A stretch of DNA of 64,000 nt from Membranipora membranacea (taxonomy: Eukaryota; Bryozoa; Gymnolaemata; Cheilostomatida; Membraniporidae). The stretch's first letter is position 1. Each line of letters begins with the position of its first letter. The notes under the pieces are model-generated. The model made no database searches, was not told where the DNA came from, and worked only from the letters and a program-made list of their open reading frames with translations. Made by a program: the position numbers and the translations under genes. This document shows, piece by piece, positions 31,001 through 39,844 of this stretch. The stretch lies in NCBI GenBank assembly GCA_914767715.1, contig OU612072.1, positions 21,140,001 to 21,204,000 on the forward strand, read 5' to 3'.

Positions 31001-32646
31001 CAAAAATACATTCAGTGTTCATCAGAGCTTTCGTAGCAACATTCTATCAACAGGCCGGAAGTAAACATGTCGAAGAACTCAGTAAACTGGTAAGTGCTTC
31101 ACCAAACTCTGATGACTCATCGACAAAATTTGACTCACTTGATTTGACTCACTAGAATAATTTGATTTACACTTCAATGTAAAGTAATATGGTAAGAAAA
31201 TCAGCTGCTCATGTTTTTCAAAGGTCATTAAATTTACAGTGATATACGAAACAAATTATACACTCTCATATTGATAGCTTTACAAAAGATAAACATGTCA
31301 ATACATTGAATTTAATCTTCAACTAACGCTTACTTTAAATTCTGAGGTTACATCTGATTGTAAAGTTTTTCCGTCGTCGAGATAAGGCATGGTCTCAAAT
31401 TTAGGATAACCATCTTGATCCTCTTTTTGAAGCAGATCAAAAATAATTAAATCATGGAAAAACCAGGGCAAGGGGATTTCAGATAGACTGATTCCTGCCG
31501 GTGTCTAATACATTTTTGACAAACACTTGCTCCATTTTGTAAAGTATTTCAATCTTTGACATAAGACATATCGTCAATACCAATCATGCTCCTCTCTTTG
31601 AACTTATCGAAATAACCAAAATATTACCATTTGAAGAAAAGGACAAGGGAGTGTCAGCAAGACTCCCTGCTGCTGGTGTCTAATGCCTGATATTAATCTG
31701 AACCAGTCAATCAGTTTAATTTTCCTTATTGTTTAGATCCAATCAGTTGTGAGAAACTCAGCACCTGCTGAAGGAAGACCTGAACGTCAGCTACCTGTCA
31801 CCATCAGTACATTCACTAATGATAGGAAGCTCTATCTATCACCAGGAGTTAATATGAGAACTACTCATCCAGATGAGCTGGTCAATCCTGTATCACCGAA
31901 TCCTGCTAAGAGTGAGGTGGTGTTTCAAGGTCAGTCAGGTTCTTCAATGTTTGTAGAAGTTTATAAATAATATCCCACACGCCCACAACATGTGTCTTTT
32001 GTTTTTCCCCATTTTCTAATTACCAAGTAAATTGGAAATAAATCGATGCCAAGTTACAAGGATGGCATCAGCTTTCCATTGTGAGCTTAAGTAGCGCTTT
32101 GTGGGTGACCAAAACCTAAAGCTAATTCATGAAACTTAGTACACTAAAAACTTGTTTCTTGATACATCTATGTGATTTTCACTGAAGTGATACTGTCCTT
32201 TTCGGTCCTGCTGGTTATGCCACTTGCATCAAGGTCAAGCAATAGAAGGTTATGTATCACTACAGTTGGGGTTGATATTTGTTGATATAATCGAATAATG
32301 CGGCATGTTAGTTTACATTACTCAAAACTTTATGATACAGAAAGAGTGTGGTATCAAATCCCGGCCATACGTAAATTACTTAGTCAACTATTTTTTTCAT
32401 TTTGGAACTACCAAGCGATTAGAGCATTACACTTTTGCAACCACAGAAAAAGCATACAAGTCTTATAATGTGTCAAACATTTAATAATACGGTTATCAAG
32501 AGATGTTAGGTTTGATTAATTTTTTTTTTAAATCGCAAGGCTTAATCAAACATTGGTAATATAGTTATTCAATTTATTTTTTTTTCACAGGCCGAAATAG
32601 TCGTGGGGATCTTAATTTCGTCGTGCAGAAATCAGACAACTATTAG
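9951..32646 (+). CDS. LRR-Roc-COR-caspase fusion gene (14 exons)
   Basis: Proposed exons: 9951-10038 (ATG at 9996), 12073-12328, 12561-12701, 17175-17321, 18997-19143, 26339-28266, 28470-28636, 29051-29209, 29381-29618, 29836-29901, 30473-30589, 30981-31089, 31737-31929, 32591-32646 (stop TAG). All junctions have GT/AG ends and matching phase except that exon 12 is one base short. The summed length is about 1,255 codons if that base is counted. Domain order: unknown N-terminus, LRRs, Roc GTPase (P-loop GRKEAGKSS, DFGG, THHD), COR-like region, a CPHC-containing linker, then a caspase with large- and small-subunit parts. By family knowledge, Roc-COR is a GTP-regulated dimerisation module and caspases are Cys proteases of cell death, so a plausible role is ligand-triggered caspase activation in the cytosol (inference). 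Possible lesions: in-frame TAG at 12087-12089 and the exon 12 shift; it could be a pseudogene, an alternative-splicing case or an assembly error. Confidence 0.8.
10039..12072. other. Intron 1, nothing recognised
   Basis: AT-rich intron without an identifiable repeat or coding exon. Confidence 0.5.
12073..12328 (+). CDS. Exon 2: N-terminal region, contains in-frame TAG
   Basis: A good acceptor (cttattacag) precedes 12073. Joined in phase to exon 1 it reads RYWVA, a TAG at 12087-12089, then EEQGDSNWDDPDVRKQTW and a helix-rich stretch with QIALYFIDDVPAVLSIRL. It ends in phase 2 at AG|gttagt. The region after the stop is open and continues smoothly into the LRR exons, so the frame is right. A minor acceptor just after the stop (cttag at 12089) avoids the stop but does not fit the exon 1 phase. 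Domain identity is unknown; it is probably an LRR cap or adaptor region. Confidence 0.55.
12561..12701 (+). CDS. Exon 3: leucine-rich repeat exon
   Basis: A 141-base exon, phase 2 at both ends. It encodes LSEMTSLKRLYVSLYEGDEL, then LSTLTADLVSLTLRNCYL and IKMPDR. This is an LRR pair (LxxLxLxxC/N pattern), with the same plan as exons 4 and 5. Confidence 0.75.
12854..13546. mobile_element. TA-flanked inverted-repeat MITE with inner hairpin
   Basis: The terminal repeats read AAGCTGCGTTTACACG on the left and its complement on the right, about 50 bases with few mismatches, flanked by TA on both sides, as in Tc1/mariner-type insertion. Inside is a second long inverted repeat (about 12969-13076 and 13130-13240) carrying a poly-G/poly-C tract. 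The 153- and 101-codon frames here are mirror products of the hairpin, not genes. It lies in intron 3 of the caspase fusion gene. Confidence 0.8.
13772..14560. mobile_element. Nested TIR element inside the hAT-like element
   Basis: Terminal repeats CAAGGAGTAAAAGAGAGGAG and complement, flanked by CCGAGAC on both sides (13765-13771 and 14561-14567). Its position inside the host element shows the order of insertion. It has no coding frame. Confidence 0.8.
15305..15490 (+). mobile_element. tRNA-derived SINE-like sequence
   Basis: It contains an A-box-like TGGTGTAGTGGG and a B-box AGGTTCGAGTC at normal tRNA spacing, but no proper cloverleaf arms. It is most likely a SINE head or decayed tRNA copy within the hAT-like element. 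Confidence 0.5.
15520..17174. other. Intron 3 remainder, weak duplicated segment
   Basis: No gene is seen. Around 16390-16450 and 16520-16580 two stretches resemble each other (gtctgtttg ... caaatgctgccat), an old degenerate duplication. The rest is AT-rich. Confidence 0.4.
17175..17321 (+). CDS. Exon 4: leucine-rich repeat exon
   Basis: A 147-base exon, phase 2 at both ends. It encodes ITKMSSLKELDLHGSNLS and then LSTLTNLEILHLAGCELT, classic LRR consensus LxxLxLxxNxL / LxxLxLxxCxL. Equal length and phase to exon 5 indicate repeat growth by exon duplication. Confidence 0.8.
18000..18330 (+). repeat. Dispersed repeat, intact copy A
   Basis: The same sequence as at 20050-20240 plus 23885-24010 (shared stretches such as gggagttgccccatctctaa and ggggcaagc...attggtcgga). 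This copy is uninterrupted and so defines the family. No open frame is conserved between copies, so it is probably non-coding or long dead. Confidence 0.7.
18630..18964 (+). mobile_element. LINE reverse-transcriptase fragment
   Basis: Forward frames read VIEPSQFAYKTHIGTVDASI and then KQLDDFTSELDNH. A frame shift leads into MDFSEACNRLQPS, the degraded equivalent of the FxDFSKAFDRL palm motif. It ends just before caspase-fusion exon 5. It is dead and truncated on both sides. Confidence 0.65.
18997..19143 (+). CDS. Exon 5: leucine-rich repeat exon
   Basis: A 147-base exon, phase 2 at both ends. It encodes ISKMVSLMELNVNNNNLS and LSGLTRLEELDMSDCHLVEL. The acceptor (ccttgcag) sits only about 30 bases after a LINE fragment, so the intron has been invaded right up to the splice region. 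Confidence 0.8.
20241..23884 (-). mobile_element. Decayed LINE (CR1/Jockey-class), reverse strand
   Basis: Read downward from 23544: endonuclease start YTILDINMRSLINKM and IVISETWFS; then SLVVGDQNFDS; then ADHFPV, degraded endonuclease C-terminus near 22860; KKPWMTLRIVKLIQQREKLA; the RT domain with SAKIAVGYDGISMKIIKENK; GVPQGCVLGPNLFLIIINDL; the catalytic box YILFADDTNIF (about 21340-21308); and the C-terminal LLTTGDNLWNS near 20620. Stops and shifts are frequent. It lies in intron 5 of the caspase fusion gene, opposite in strand, and splits a dispersed repeat. Confidence 0.85.
22635..22757. mobile_element. Small palindromic insertion within the LINE
   Basis: The ends are similar inverted copies (gtgggtaccacaaaat and attttgtacccac). 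The centre is a perfect 16-base palindrome arm pair separated by CA at 22674-22707. No target duplication was established. Confidence 0.5.
24140..24432 (-). mobile_element. Pair of tRNA-derived SINE sequences
   Basis: Two reverse-strand tRNA-like heads. One (about 24424-24340) has A box TAGCCAAGTGGC and B box GGTTCAAATCC. The other (about 24232-24150) has TGGCTGAGCGG and AGTTCAAAC. Both start after a shared agcttcagcgg. Cloverleaf pairing is incomplete, so they are SINE heads or old tRNA copies rather than working tRNAs. Confidence 0.55.
24440..26338. other. Intron 5 remainder, nothing recognised
   Basis: AT-rich intron sequence without recognisable repeats or exons up to exon 6. Confidence 0.5.
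26339..28266 (+). CDS. Exon 6: last LRR, Roc GTPase and COR-like region
   Basis: A 1,928-base exon from acceptor cttattcag to donor CCAT|gtgagt. From the internal ATG at 26349: residues 1-65 LRR (LKQLTLRDDNIKQLP and so on); 94-107 IVLIGRKEAGKSSL, the Roc P-loop; VIDFGGDEIYHH, switch II/G3; LIVLTHHDEY, G4 of THxD type; then a COR-type segment with GQILWYPD, NTVFHKIPVLTELIGSLY and LVKFKLLFGPTV, YLMPYFMPE. Near the end, IPCPHCLILGRPNP plus a later Cys pair may bind metal. These elements in this order define ROCO proteins, GTPases regulated by dimerisation through COR. The intact 640-codon frame argues for constraint until recently. Confidence 0.9.
28470..28636 (+). CDS. Exon 7: linker between COR and caspase
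   Basis: Enters in phase 1 and leaves in phase 0. It encodes GEEGIRLLTDYINKKGLNEV, then TAITQIVFEREKEIDMHPVF. The piece is mostly helical by appearance and may be the prodomain or a short oligomerisation segment before the protease. No death-domain or CARD signature is clear. Confidence 0.7.
29051..29209 (+). CDS. Exon 8: caspase large subunit, N-terminal part
   Basis: 159 bases, phase 0 at both ends. It encodes RGRALIINNKTDREGSQNDY, then ANIKRMLERFGFVISDLSKD. The RGxALIINN start, the following R-x-GS-x-xD stretch (the Arg contributes to the P1 Asp pocket in known caspases) and the LxxxGF motif are diagnostic of caspase p20. Confidence 0.85.
29381..29618 (+). CDS. Exon 9: caspase catalytic exon (His and Cys)
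   Basis: It encodes LGMFVLVLMSHGGSGTISV and GKPKMIILQSCSG. The catalytic His codon is at 29483-29485 (SHG motif) and the catalytic Cys codon at 29609-29611. The usual pentapeptide QACxG reads QSCSG here, an Ala-to-Ser change next to the nucleophile. The exon ends in phase 1 and the donor GGAG|gtcata is weak. Confidence 0.9.
29836..29901 (+). CDS. Exon 10: caspase inter-subunit linker
   Basis: 66 bases, phase 1 at both ends, encoding NIMKVDPIVTLSEGSATKRRR. In caspases the linker between large and small subunits is cut at Asp; the single Asp in DPIV is a candidate site (inference). The basic RRR end is unusual. Confidence 0.7.
30473..30589 (+). CDS. Exon 11: start of caspase small subunit
   Basis: 117 bases, phase 1 at both ends. 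It encodes LPQGMAADPAPTNPRDIPRE, then MDDLIVLHPSFPG. The latter corresponds to the first strand of p10 (DxLxxxxTxPG in known caspases), leading into the substrate loop of exon 12. MAADPAP may hold a second processing Asp. Confidence 0.75.
30981..31089 (+). CDS. Exon 12: caspase p10 substrate loop, one base short
   Basis: From the best acceptor (ctttgcccag at 30980), in phase, it reads EYKAFRGQK, which fits the substrate loop L3 (GYxSWR in caspase-3). The continuing helix, SVFIRAFVATFYQQAGS then KHVEELSKL, is in a different frame. The switch falls at the AAAAA run at 31002-31006; one more base there would join both halves, and the total gene length would then be a multiple of three. A rescue acceptor at 31015 (TTCAG|TG) restores frame without the base but removes loop L3 with its substrate-binding Arg. 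Confidence 0.6.
31737..31929 (+). CDS. Exon 13: caspase C-terminal strand
   Basis: Enters in phase 0 and leaves in phase 1. It encodes IQSVVRNSAPAEGRPERQLP, then VTISTFTNDRKLYLSPG. This matches the last p10 strand of caspases (RQxPxxxSTLxKxLYF). It is followed by a tail, DELVNPVSPNPAKSEVVFQ, longer than in ordinary caspases. Confidence 0.8.
32591..32646 (+). CDS. Exon 14: terminal exon
   Basis: After acceptor ttttttcacag, in phase, it encodes RNSRGDLNFVVQKSDNY and a TAG stop. A likely 3' UTR follows. The variant poly(A) hexamer AATATA near 32752 is the only candidate signal seen. Confidence 0.65.
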
Positions 32647-33415
32647 ACACCCAAGACAAGGCAGGTATTTCAAGGGATCTCCAGGACCATAAGAAGTATT
32701 ACTATTGACCCTTATGGAACTGACTTTGCCGTGCTGATTGATATATATATATAATATAAAGTAATTAGTAGTATTACCGGCTGGCTAACAACCATATATA
32801 AATGGTCTACCTTTTGTCTGCTCATATATTTACATATCTAATTTACTGCTATTATGTAGGCTTATAGATTTTATTTAATTTCTTATTACCAAGTATATGA
32901 ACCACCAGCTACCTAGAGAAAGGTTGTCATTTAGTTATTCATTATTTCAGATCGATATGAATGTTTTCTTGCCCAACTGGTCAGACATCACATCGTTTTG
33001 AATTACCTGCTATTAACAAATCAGTAGATGCTTCAATCTGTTGTCGAGATAAGTCACGCATTTAATATTATCATTAACCTTGAATTACAGTTTTAAGGAT
33101 TCTATTACGTAAGCTCTTCTATTTAGACCGAGTTTCCTTTTTTGAGTGGCCGTATGAACCACCTGGTGTAATATTTGGAACTTTAACGCATTTTTTTCAA
33201 ATTCAGGATGTGGATGTTATTTATTCTTATGGTAACCTGCTAAAATGTATGAATGAATGAATGAAATTTCTACAGTAGTATCTAAGAGATGACTTTGCCG
33301 CTTTAGCCATGTTTTTTTATAATAGCACCTAACTATATACTCAGCAGTTTTTGGCTCGGAGTCTGAGATATTTTATTGACTGAGTCATTATAACTCAACA
33401 AGATAACGCAACTTT
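32647..33415. other. 3' flank of the caspase fusion gene
   Basis: Probable 3' UTR and spacer: AT-rich, with a TA microsatellite near 32742. No gene is seen before the foldback element begins. Confidence 0.5.
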
Positions 33416-36400
33416 TAGAATTTTCGGAAAACGCCCAAAACGGCCCGCGGCCCAAAACGGCCCGAAGCCCAAAACGGCCCGCGGCCCAAAGCGGCCCAGC
33501 ATGATTTATGAGTTCTCCAAGTCCCAAAACCTCTAAAAAAGGAGTTAAGTCGACGAACTTAAGTATTTGGGAAAAAACTTAACTTTTTGGGAAAAAAACT
33601 TAAGTTTTTAAATTTTTCAAAAAAACGGCCCATCTTGATTTTTCAGTTCTCCAAGTCCCAAAACCTCTAAAAAATGAGTTAAGTCAACAAACTTAAGTTT
33701 TTTTGGGAAAACACTTAAGTTTTCAAATTTTTCAAAAAACGGCCCATCTTGGTTTTTGGGTTATCCAAGTCCCAAAACCTCTAAAAAATGAATTAAGTCA
33801 ACGAACTTAAGTTCTTGGGAAAAAACTTAACTTTTTGGGAAAAAACTTAAGTTTTTAAATTTTTCAAAAAAACGGCCCATCTTGGTTTTTGAGTTATCCA
33901 AGTCTCAAAACCTCTAAAAAATGAATTAAGTCAACGAACTTAAGTTCTTGGGAAAAAACTTAACTTTTTGGGAAAAAACTTAAGTTTTCAAACTTTTCGT
34001 AAAAAACGGCCCATCTTGGTTTTTGAGTTATCCAAGTCCCAAAACCTCTAAAAAATGAGTTAAGTCAACAAACTTAAGTCTTTGGGAAAAAACTTAGGTT
34101 TTCAAATTTTTCAAAAAAACGGCCCATCTTGGTTTTTGAGTTCTCCAAGTCCCAAAACCTCTAAAAAAGGAGTTAAGTCAACGAATTTAAGTTTTTGGAA
34201 AAAAACTTAAGTTTTCAAATTTTTCAAAAAAATGGCCCATCTTGGTTTTTGAGTTCTCCAAGTCTCAAAACCTCTAAAAAATGAGTTAAGTCAACGAACT
34301 TAAGTAGTTAAGAAAAAACTTAACTTTTTGGGAACAAACTTAAGTTTTCAAACTTTTCAAAAAAACGGCCCATCTTGGTTTTTGAGTTCTCCAAGTCTCA
34401 AAGCCTCTAAAAAATGAGTTAAGTCAACGAACTTAAGTTTTTGGGAAAAAACTTAGGTTTTCAAATTTTTCAAAAAAACGGCCCATCTTGGTTTTTGAGT
34501 TCTCCAAGTCACAAAACCTCTAAAAAATGAGTTAAGTCAACGAACTTAAGTCTTTGGGAAAAAACTTAAGTTTTTGGAAAAAAACTTAAGTTTTCAAATT
34601 TTTCAAAAAAATGGCCCATCTTGGTTTTTGAGTTCTCCAAGTCTCAAAACCTCTAAAAAATGAGTTAAGTCAACGAACTTAAGTAGTTAAGAAAAAACTT
34701 TTAGAATTTTCGGAAAACGCCCAAAACGGCCCGCGGCCCAAAACGGCCCGAAGCCCAAAACGGCCCGCGGCCCAAAGCGGCCCAGCATGATTTATGAGTT
34801 CTCCAAGTCCCAAAACCTCTAAAAAAGGAGTTAAGTCGACGAACTTAAGTATTTGGGAAAAAACTTAACTTTTTGGGAAAAAAACTTAAGTTTTTAAATT
34901 TTTCAAAAAAACGGCCCATCTTGATTTTTCAGTTCTCCAAGTCCCAAAACCTCTAAAAAATGAGTTAAGTCAACAAACTTAAGTTTTTTTGGGAAAACAC
35001 TTAAGTTTTCAAATTTTTCAAAAAACGGCCCATCTTGGTTTTTGGGTTATCCAAGTCCCAAAACCTCTAAAAAATGAATTAAGTCAACGAACTTAAGTTC
35101 TTGGGAAAAAACTTAACTTTTTGGGAAAAAACTTAAGTTTTTAAATTTTTCAAAAAAACGGCCCATCTTGGTTTTTGAGTTATCCAAGTCTCAAAACCTC
35201 TAAAAAATGAATTAAGTCAACGAACTTAAGTTCTTGGGAAAAAACTTAACTTTTTGGGAAAAAACTTAAGTTTTCAAACTTTTCGTAAAAAACGGCCCAT
35301 CTTGGTTTTTGAGTTATCCAAGTCCCAAAACCTCTAAAAAATGAGTTAAGTCAACAAACTTAAGTCTTTGGGAAAAAACTTAGGTTTTCAAATTTTTCAA
35401 AAAAACGGCCCATCTTGGTTTTTGAGTTCTCCAAGTCCCAAAACCTCTAAAAAAGGAGTTAAGTCAACGAATTTAAGTTTTTGGAAAAAAACTTAAGTTT
35501 TCAAATTTTTCAAAAAAATGGCCCATCTTGGTTTTTGAGTTCTCCAAGTCTCAAAACCTCTAAAAAATGAGTTAAGTCAACGAACTTAAGTAGTTAAGAA
35601 AAAACTTAACTTTTTGGGAACAAACTTAAGTTTTCAAACTTTTCAAAAAAACGGCCCATCTTGGTTTTTGAGTTCTCCAAGTTCCAAAACCTCTAAAAAA
35701 AGAGTTAAGTCAACGAACTTAACTTTTTGGGAAAAAACTTAAGTTTGCAAACTTTTCGAAAAAAACGGCCCATCTTGGTTTTTGAGTTATCCAAGTCCCA
35801 AAAACTCTAAAAAATGAGTTAAGTCAACGTACTTAAGTTCTTGGGAAAAAACTTAACTTTTTGGGAACAAACTTAAGTTTTCAAACTTTTCAAAAAAACG
35901 GCCCATCTTGGTTTTTGAGTTCTCCAAGTCTCAAAGCCTCTAAAAAATGAGTTAAGTCAACGAACTTAAGTTTTTGGGAAAAAACTTAAGTTTTCAAATT
36001 TTTCAAAAAAACGGCCCATCTTGGTTTTTGAGTTATCCAAGTCCCAAAACCTCTAAAAAATGAGTTAAGTCAACGAACTTAAGTTTTTGGGATAAAACTT
36101 AAGTTTTCAAATTTTTAAAAAAAAACGGCCCATCTTGGTTTTTGAGTTCTCCAAGTCTCAAAACCTCTAAAAAATGAGTTAAGTCAACGAACTTAAGTAT
36201 TTGGGAAAAAACTTAACTTTTTGGGAAAAAACTTAAGTTTTTAAATCTTCCAAAAAAACGGCCCATCTTGGTTTTTGAGTTCTCCAAGTCTCAAAACCTC
36301 TAAAAAATGAGTTAAGTCAACGAACTTAAGTATTTGGGAAAAAACTTAACTTTTCGGGAAAAAACTTAAGTTTTCAAATTTTTCAAAAAAACGGCCCATC

Positions 36401-37750
36401 TTGATTTTTCAGTTCTCCAAGTCCCAAAACCTCCAAAAAACGAGTAAAGTCAACAAACTTAAGTATTTGGGAAAAAACTTAAGTTTTCAAATTTTTAAAA
36501 AAAAACGGCCCATCTTGGTTTTTGAGTTATCCAAGTCCCAAAAACTCTAAAAAATGAGTTAAGTCAACGTACTTAAGTTCTTGGGAAAAAACTTAACTTT
36601 TTGGGAACAAACTTAAGTTTTCAAACTTTTCAAAAAAACGGCCCATCTTGGTTTTTGAGTTCTCCAAGTCTCAAAGCCTCTAAAAAATGAGTTAAGTCAA
36701 CGAACTTAAGTTTTTGGGAAAAAACTTAAGTTTTCAAATTTTTCAAAAAAACGGCCCATCTTGGTTTTTGAGTTATCCAAGTCCCAAAACCTCTAAAAAA
36801 TGAGTTAAGTCAACGAACTTAAGTTTTTGGGATAAAACTTAAGTTTTCAAATTTTTAAAAAAAAACGGCCCATCTTGGTTTTTGAGTTCTCCAAGTCTCA
36901 AAACCTCTAAAAAATGAGTTAAGTCAACGAACTTAAGTATTTGGGAAAAAACTTAACTTTTTGGGAAAAAACTTAAGTTTTTAAATCTTCCAAAAAAACG
37001 GCCCATCTTGGTTTTTGAGTTCTCCAAGTCTCAAAACCTCTAAAAAATGAGTTAAGTCAACGAACTTAAGTATTTGGGAAAAAACTTAACTTTTTGGGAA
37101 AAAACTTAAGTTTTTAAATCTTCCAAAAAAACGGCCCATCTTGATTTTTGAGTACTCCAAGTCCCAAAAGCTCTAAAAAATAAGTTAATCAACGAACTTA
37201 AGTTCTTGGGAAAAAACTTAAGTTTACAAATTTTTCAAAAAAACGGCCCATCTTGATTTTTGAGTACTCCAAGTCCCAAAACCTCTAAAAAATGAGTTAA
37301 GTCAACGAACTTAAGTTTTTGGGAAAAAACCTAAGTTTACAAATTTTTCAAAAAAACGGCCCATCTTGGTTTTTGAGTTCTCCAAGTCCCAAAACCTCTA
37401 AAAAATGAATTAAGTCAACGAACTTAAGTTTTTGGAAAAAACTTAACTTTTTGGGAAAAAACTTAGGTTTGCAAACTTTTCGAAAAAAACGGCCCATCTT
37501 GGTTTTTGAGTTATCCAAGTCCCAAAAACTCTAAAAAATGAGTTAAGTCAACGTACTTAAGTTCTTGGGAAAAAACTTAACTTTTTGGGAACAAACTTAA
37601 GTTTTCAAACTTTTCAAAAAAACGGCCCATCTTGGTTTTTGAGTTCTCCAAGTCTCAAAGCCTCTAAAAAATGAGTTAAGTCAACGAACTTAAGTTTTTG
37701 GAAAAAAAAGTTTTGAAACTTTTCAAGAAATTGGCCCAGCATGATTTTTG
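33416..37750. repeat. Left terminal tandem array
   Basis: About 35-40 variable units of roughly 100-145 bases, each with gcccatcttggtttttgag, tccaagtcccaaaacctcta and several copies of aacttaagtttttgggaaa. There is higher-order structure: the first ~985 bases (33416-34400) recur from 34700, offset 1284, including the GC-rich terminal motif. Another block at about 35770 recurs near 36510 (offset about 741). Short frames here are meaningless. Confidence 0.9.
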
Positions 37751-39306
37751 AGTTCTTCAAGTCTTGAAACCTCTGTAAATCAACAAGTCAACAAAGTTAA
37801 GTAAATTCTAACCTGATAGAAATAAATGTAACAGTTGACATGGCTTAGGACAATAAAATACTATGTAAATGCAAGGGTGTCTAACTTACGTGCAGAATGT
37901 GTTTGTTTTCGTAGTACATTTCTCAATGTAGTTTACACCAGTGTATATTTCGTTTATTTTTCATCAGAGCACTCACAGAACAATGATTGGATAATAAAAT
38001 ATTGACAAAGATTGAACTAGACTATGACAAACATACAGTGCAGTGATGTTTAACTAATCATATTCCGTTTCTTCCATCGTAATTGCAGATATGCCTAGCT
38101 CATCAGCCTGATATGCACTGAACCGTAGTAGGTCTTTGAGGTTTTTCGTACGATTAAATTTATCAAAGGCTGAAAAAATTGACCTATTTATTTTAAGAAA
38201 ACGTTTATTCCTGATCCTGGTGGCCTCTCCCACCTTCACCAGCTGCACCTGTCTCAAGGCCTCCTTGGACTCTAAAGCAAGCCTTGCCATGAGCTTCCAC
38301 GTGTTTGATTTTGCTTTGGTCAGGTCATTCAGCCGTTTGTGGTAGCCTATGGAAGAATGTTACAACCAAATGACAGTATACAAATTGGCAGTTAATCACA
38401 AAATTATTAATACCAACACACCGGCAGATCGTCAGGTCCTCAGTTACTTCAGCATTGTTAGAAAAGATGCTAAATATTATTATTGTGTTGATCTGGAAGG
38501 TGTTCAGTAAAAAATAAACAAATCAAATCATTTTTTGGAATGAGAAAAAAAAAACTTGTAGATAAATACGCAACAAGCATTGTAAACATGCGTTGCATTC
38601 CCTTTGATGATCCTTGGATTTTCCCTACCTTCCAAGTCATTATTGGTACGTATCTTTCGGCCAAATACTGAAACCTCTGATGGCTTCCATCTCCTTGTCC
38701 AAACATTTTCATAATACAACAGCAATTCTTTGGCAGGGGCTGACTTTGCCATTTCTCTTAGCCAACCTAGTGCTGGAACCACTCCCTCAGGTGGAAGTAG
38801 CGCTAGTCCCATTACCATCTGGACAAATTGTTTGGTCTCGCTATCCTGGCAATATTTCCTGTACCATCCTGTGTTTCAAAATATAGGGGATGTTTAGTTT
38901 TAAGCGTGACCAGTTATAACATAATCCGGGCTAGGTGTTTGATTGATTTTGTACCTGTTGATAACTGCTTTATAACTGGCACAGGCTTATCTATGACCAG
39001 AGCAGCATAGATTAGGCCCAGCGACTTAACATATAGGTTACAAACCTTTAAGTTTTTGGAAAACTGCATTCTACGATCAGTAATTAGATTTTGGCGTCGT
39101 ATTTAAATGGGACTACTGGATTGTAAACCAACACTGAGTACCAACATTTCCAGTCGATGATATTGATAGGGTGCTACCATAGATATAAAAACTGTTTTTA
39201 TGTCTATAGGTGCTACATATAATACTTACATTATTTTAATATAATGTTGATTCAAAAAGAGATAAACCTTGCCGTCTATCATAAAAACATAACCTCCTTG
39301 TGAAAG
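37751..39306 (-). repeat. Left inverted arm of the foldback element
   Basis: Near-identical inverted copy of 39845-41401; only scattered single-base differences were seen (for example Ser/Ala in one codon of the encoded frame). It carries the reverse-strand transposase exons 38629-38868 and 38054-38346. Confidence 0.9.
38054..38868 (-). pseudogene. MULE transposase C-terminus, left copy (2 exons)
   Basis: The mirror of the right copy, with exons 38629-38868 and 38054-38346 joined in phase 1. The reading frame is intact over both exons, but the DDE catalytic part and any start codon context are missing, so it is not a full transposase. It differs from the right copy by a Ser for Ala in LESKEAL/LEAKEAL. 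Confidence 0.6.
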
Positions 39307-39844
39307 CATTTTTATTTTAAAGTACAGTTATATGTAACAGAAATGATAATTTATGTGAAGTTCATCAGAGACATAGTCGACCAGATGTAATATTTCCTGA
39401 AACCTGAACACCAACCGCCCAGTCCAAACCCAAACCTATAACCTAAACCAATAATTAATTAGATAGAACACATGTATGGTGTGTATACAATAGATGATGG
39501 GCTTTTAGAAAGATACTGAATAGTACAATATGTATATATGCCTAGTTTCACAATAAATGCTTGCGGCCCACTTGGTATAAGTGAGACAGAAATGGAAAGA
39601 TCCCGGTCTTCATAGACAGATATATATCACACATTGAATTTCTCAAAGGAATCAAATATACTTTAAAAAATGCTAAAATATTGAAAACTAATCAAATCAA
39701 ATATGTATTTGATGATTGTAGTTGTTGTTAATTTAGGATTTGGCCTCTTATATTGTGAGTCTATTAAGATTACAGGCTAAGAGAGACCAGAGTCCTTAAG
39801 TGATTTATTTTGCCTTACTTTGAACCTGATTACCTAAACGTAAA
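39307..39844. other. Central spacer of the foldback element
   Basis: 538 AT-rich bases between the arms, with no inverted counterpart. No gene is seen. Confidence 0.7.

Noticed and set aside
33395-33416. Target duplication AGATAA at both ends of the giant foldback element (also at 42175)
   Set aside because: Only six bases match and the offset from the two tips differs, so chance similarity cannot be excluded.
33333-33527. Reverse frame rich in Gly, Ala and Arg
   Set aside because: It is the GC-rich tip repeat of the foldback array.
33416-37750. CRISPR-like array (regular repeats with spacers)
   Set aside because: Repeats are 100-145 bases with internal sub-repeats and no unique spacers, in an animal genome; it is a transposon arm array.
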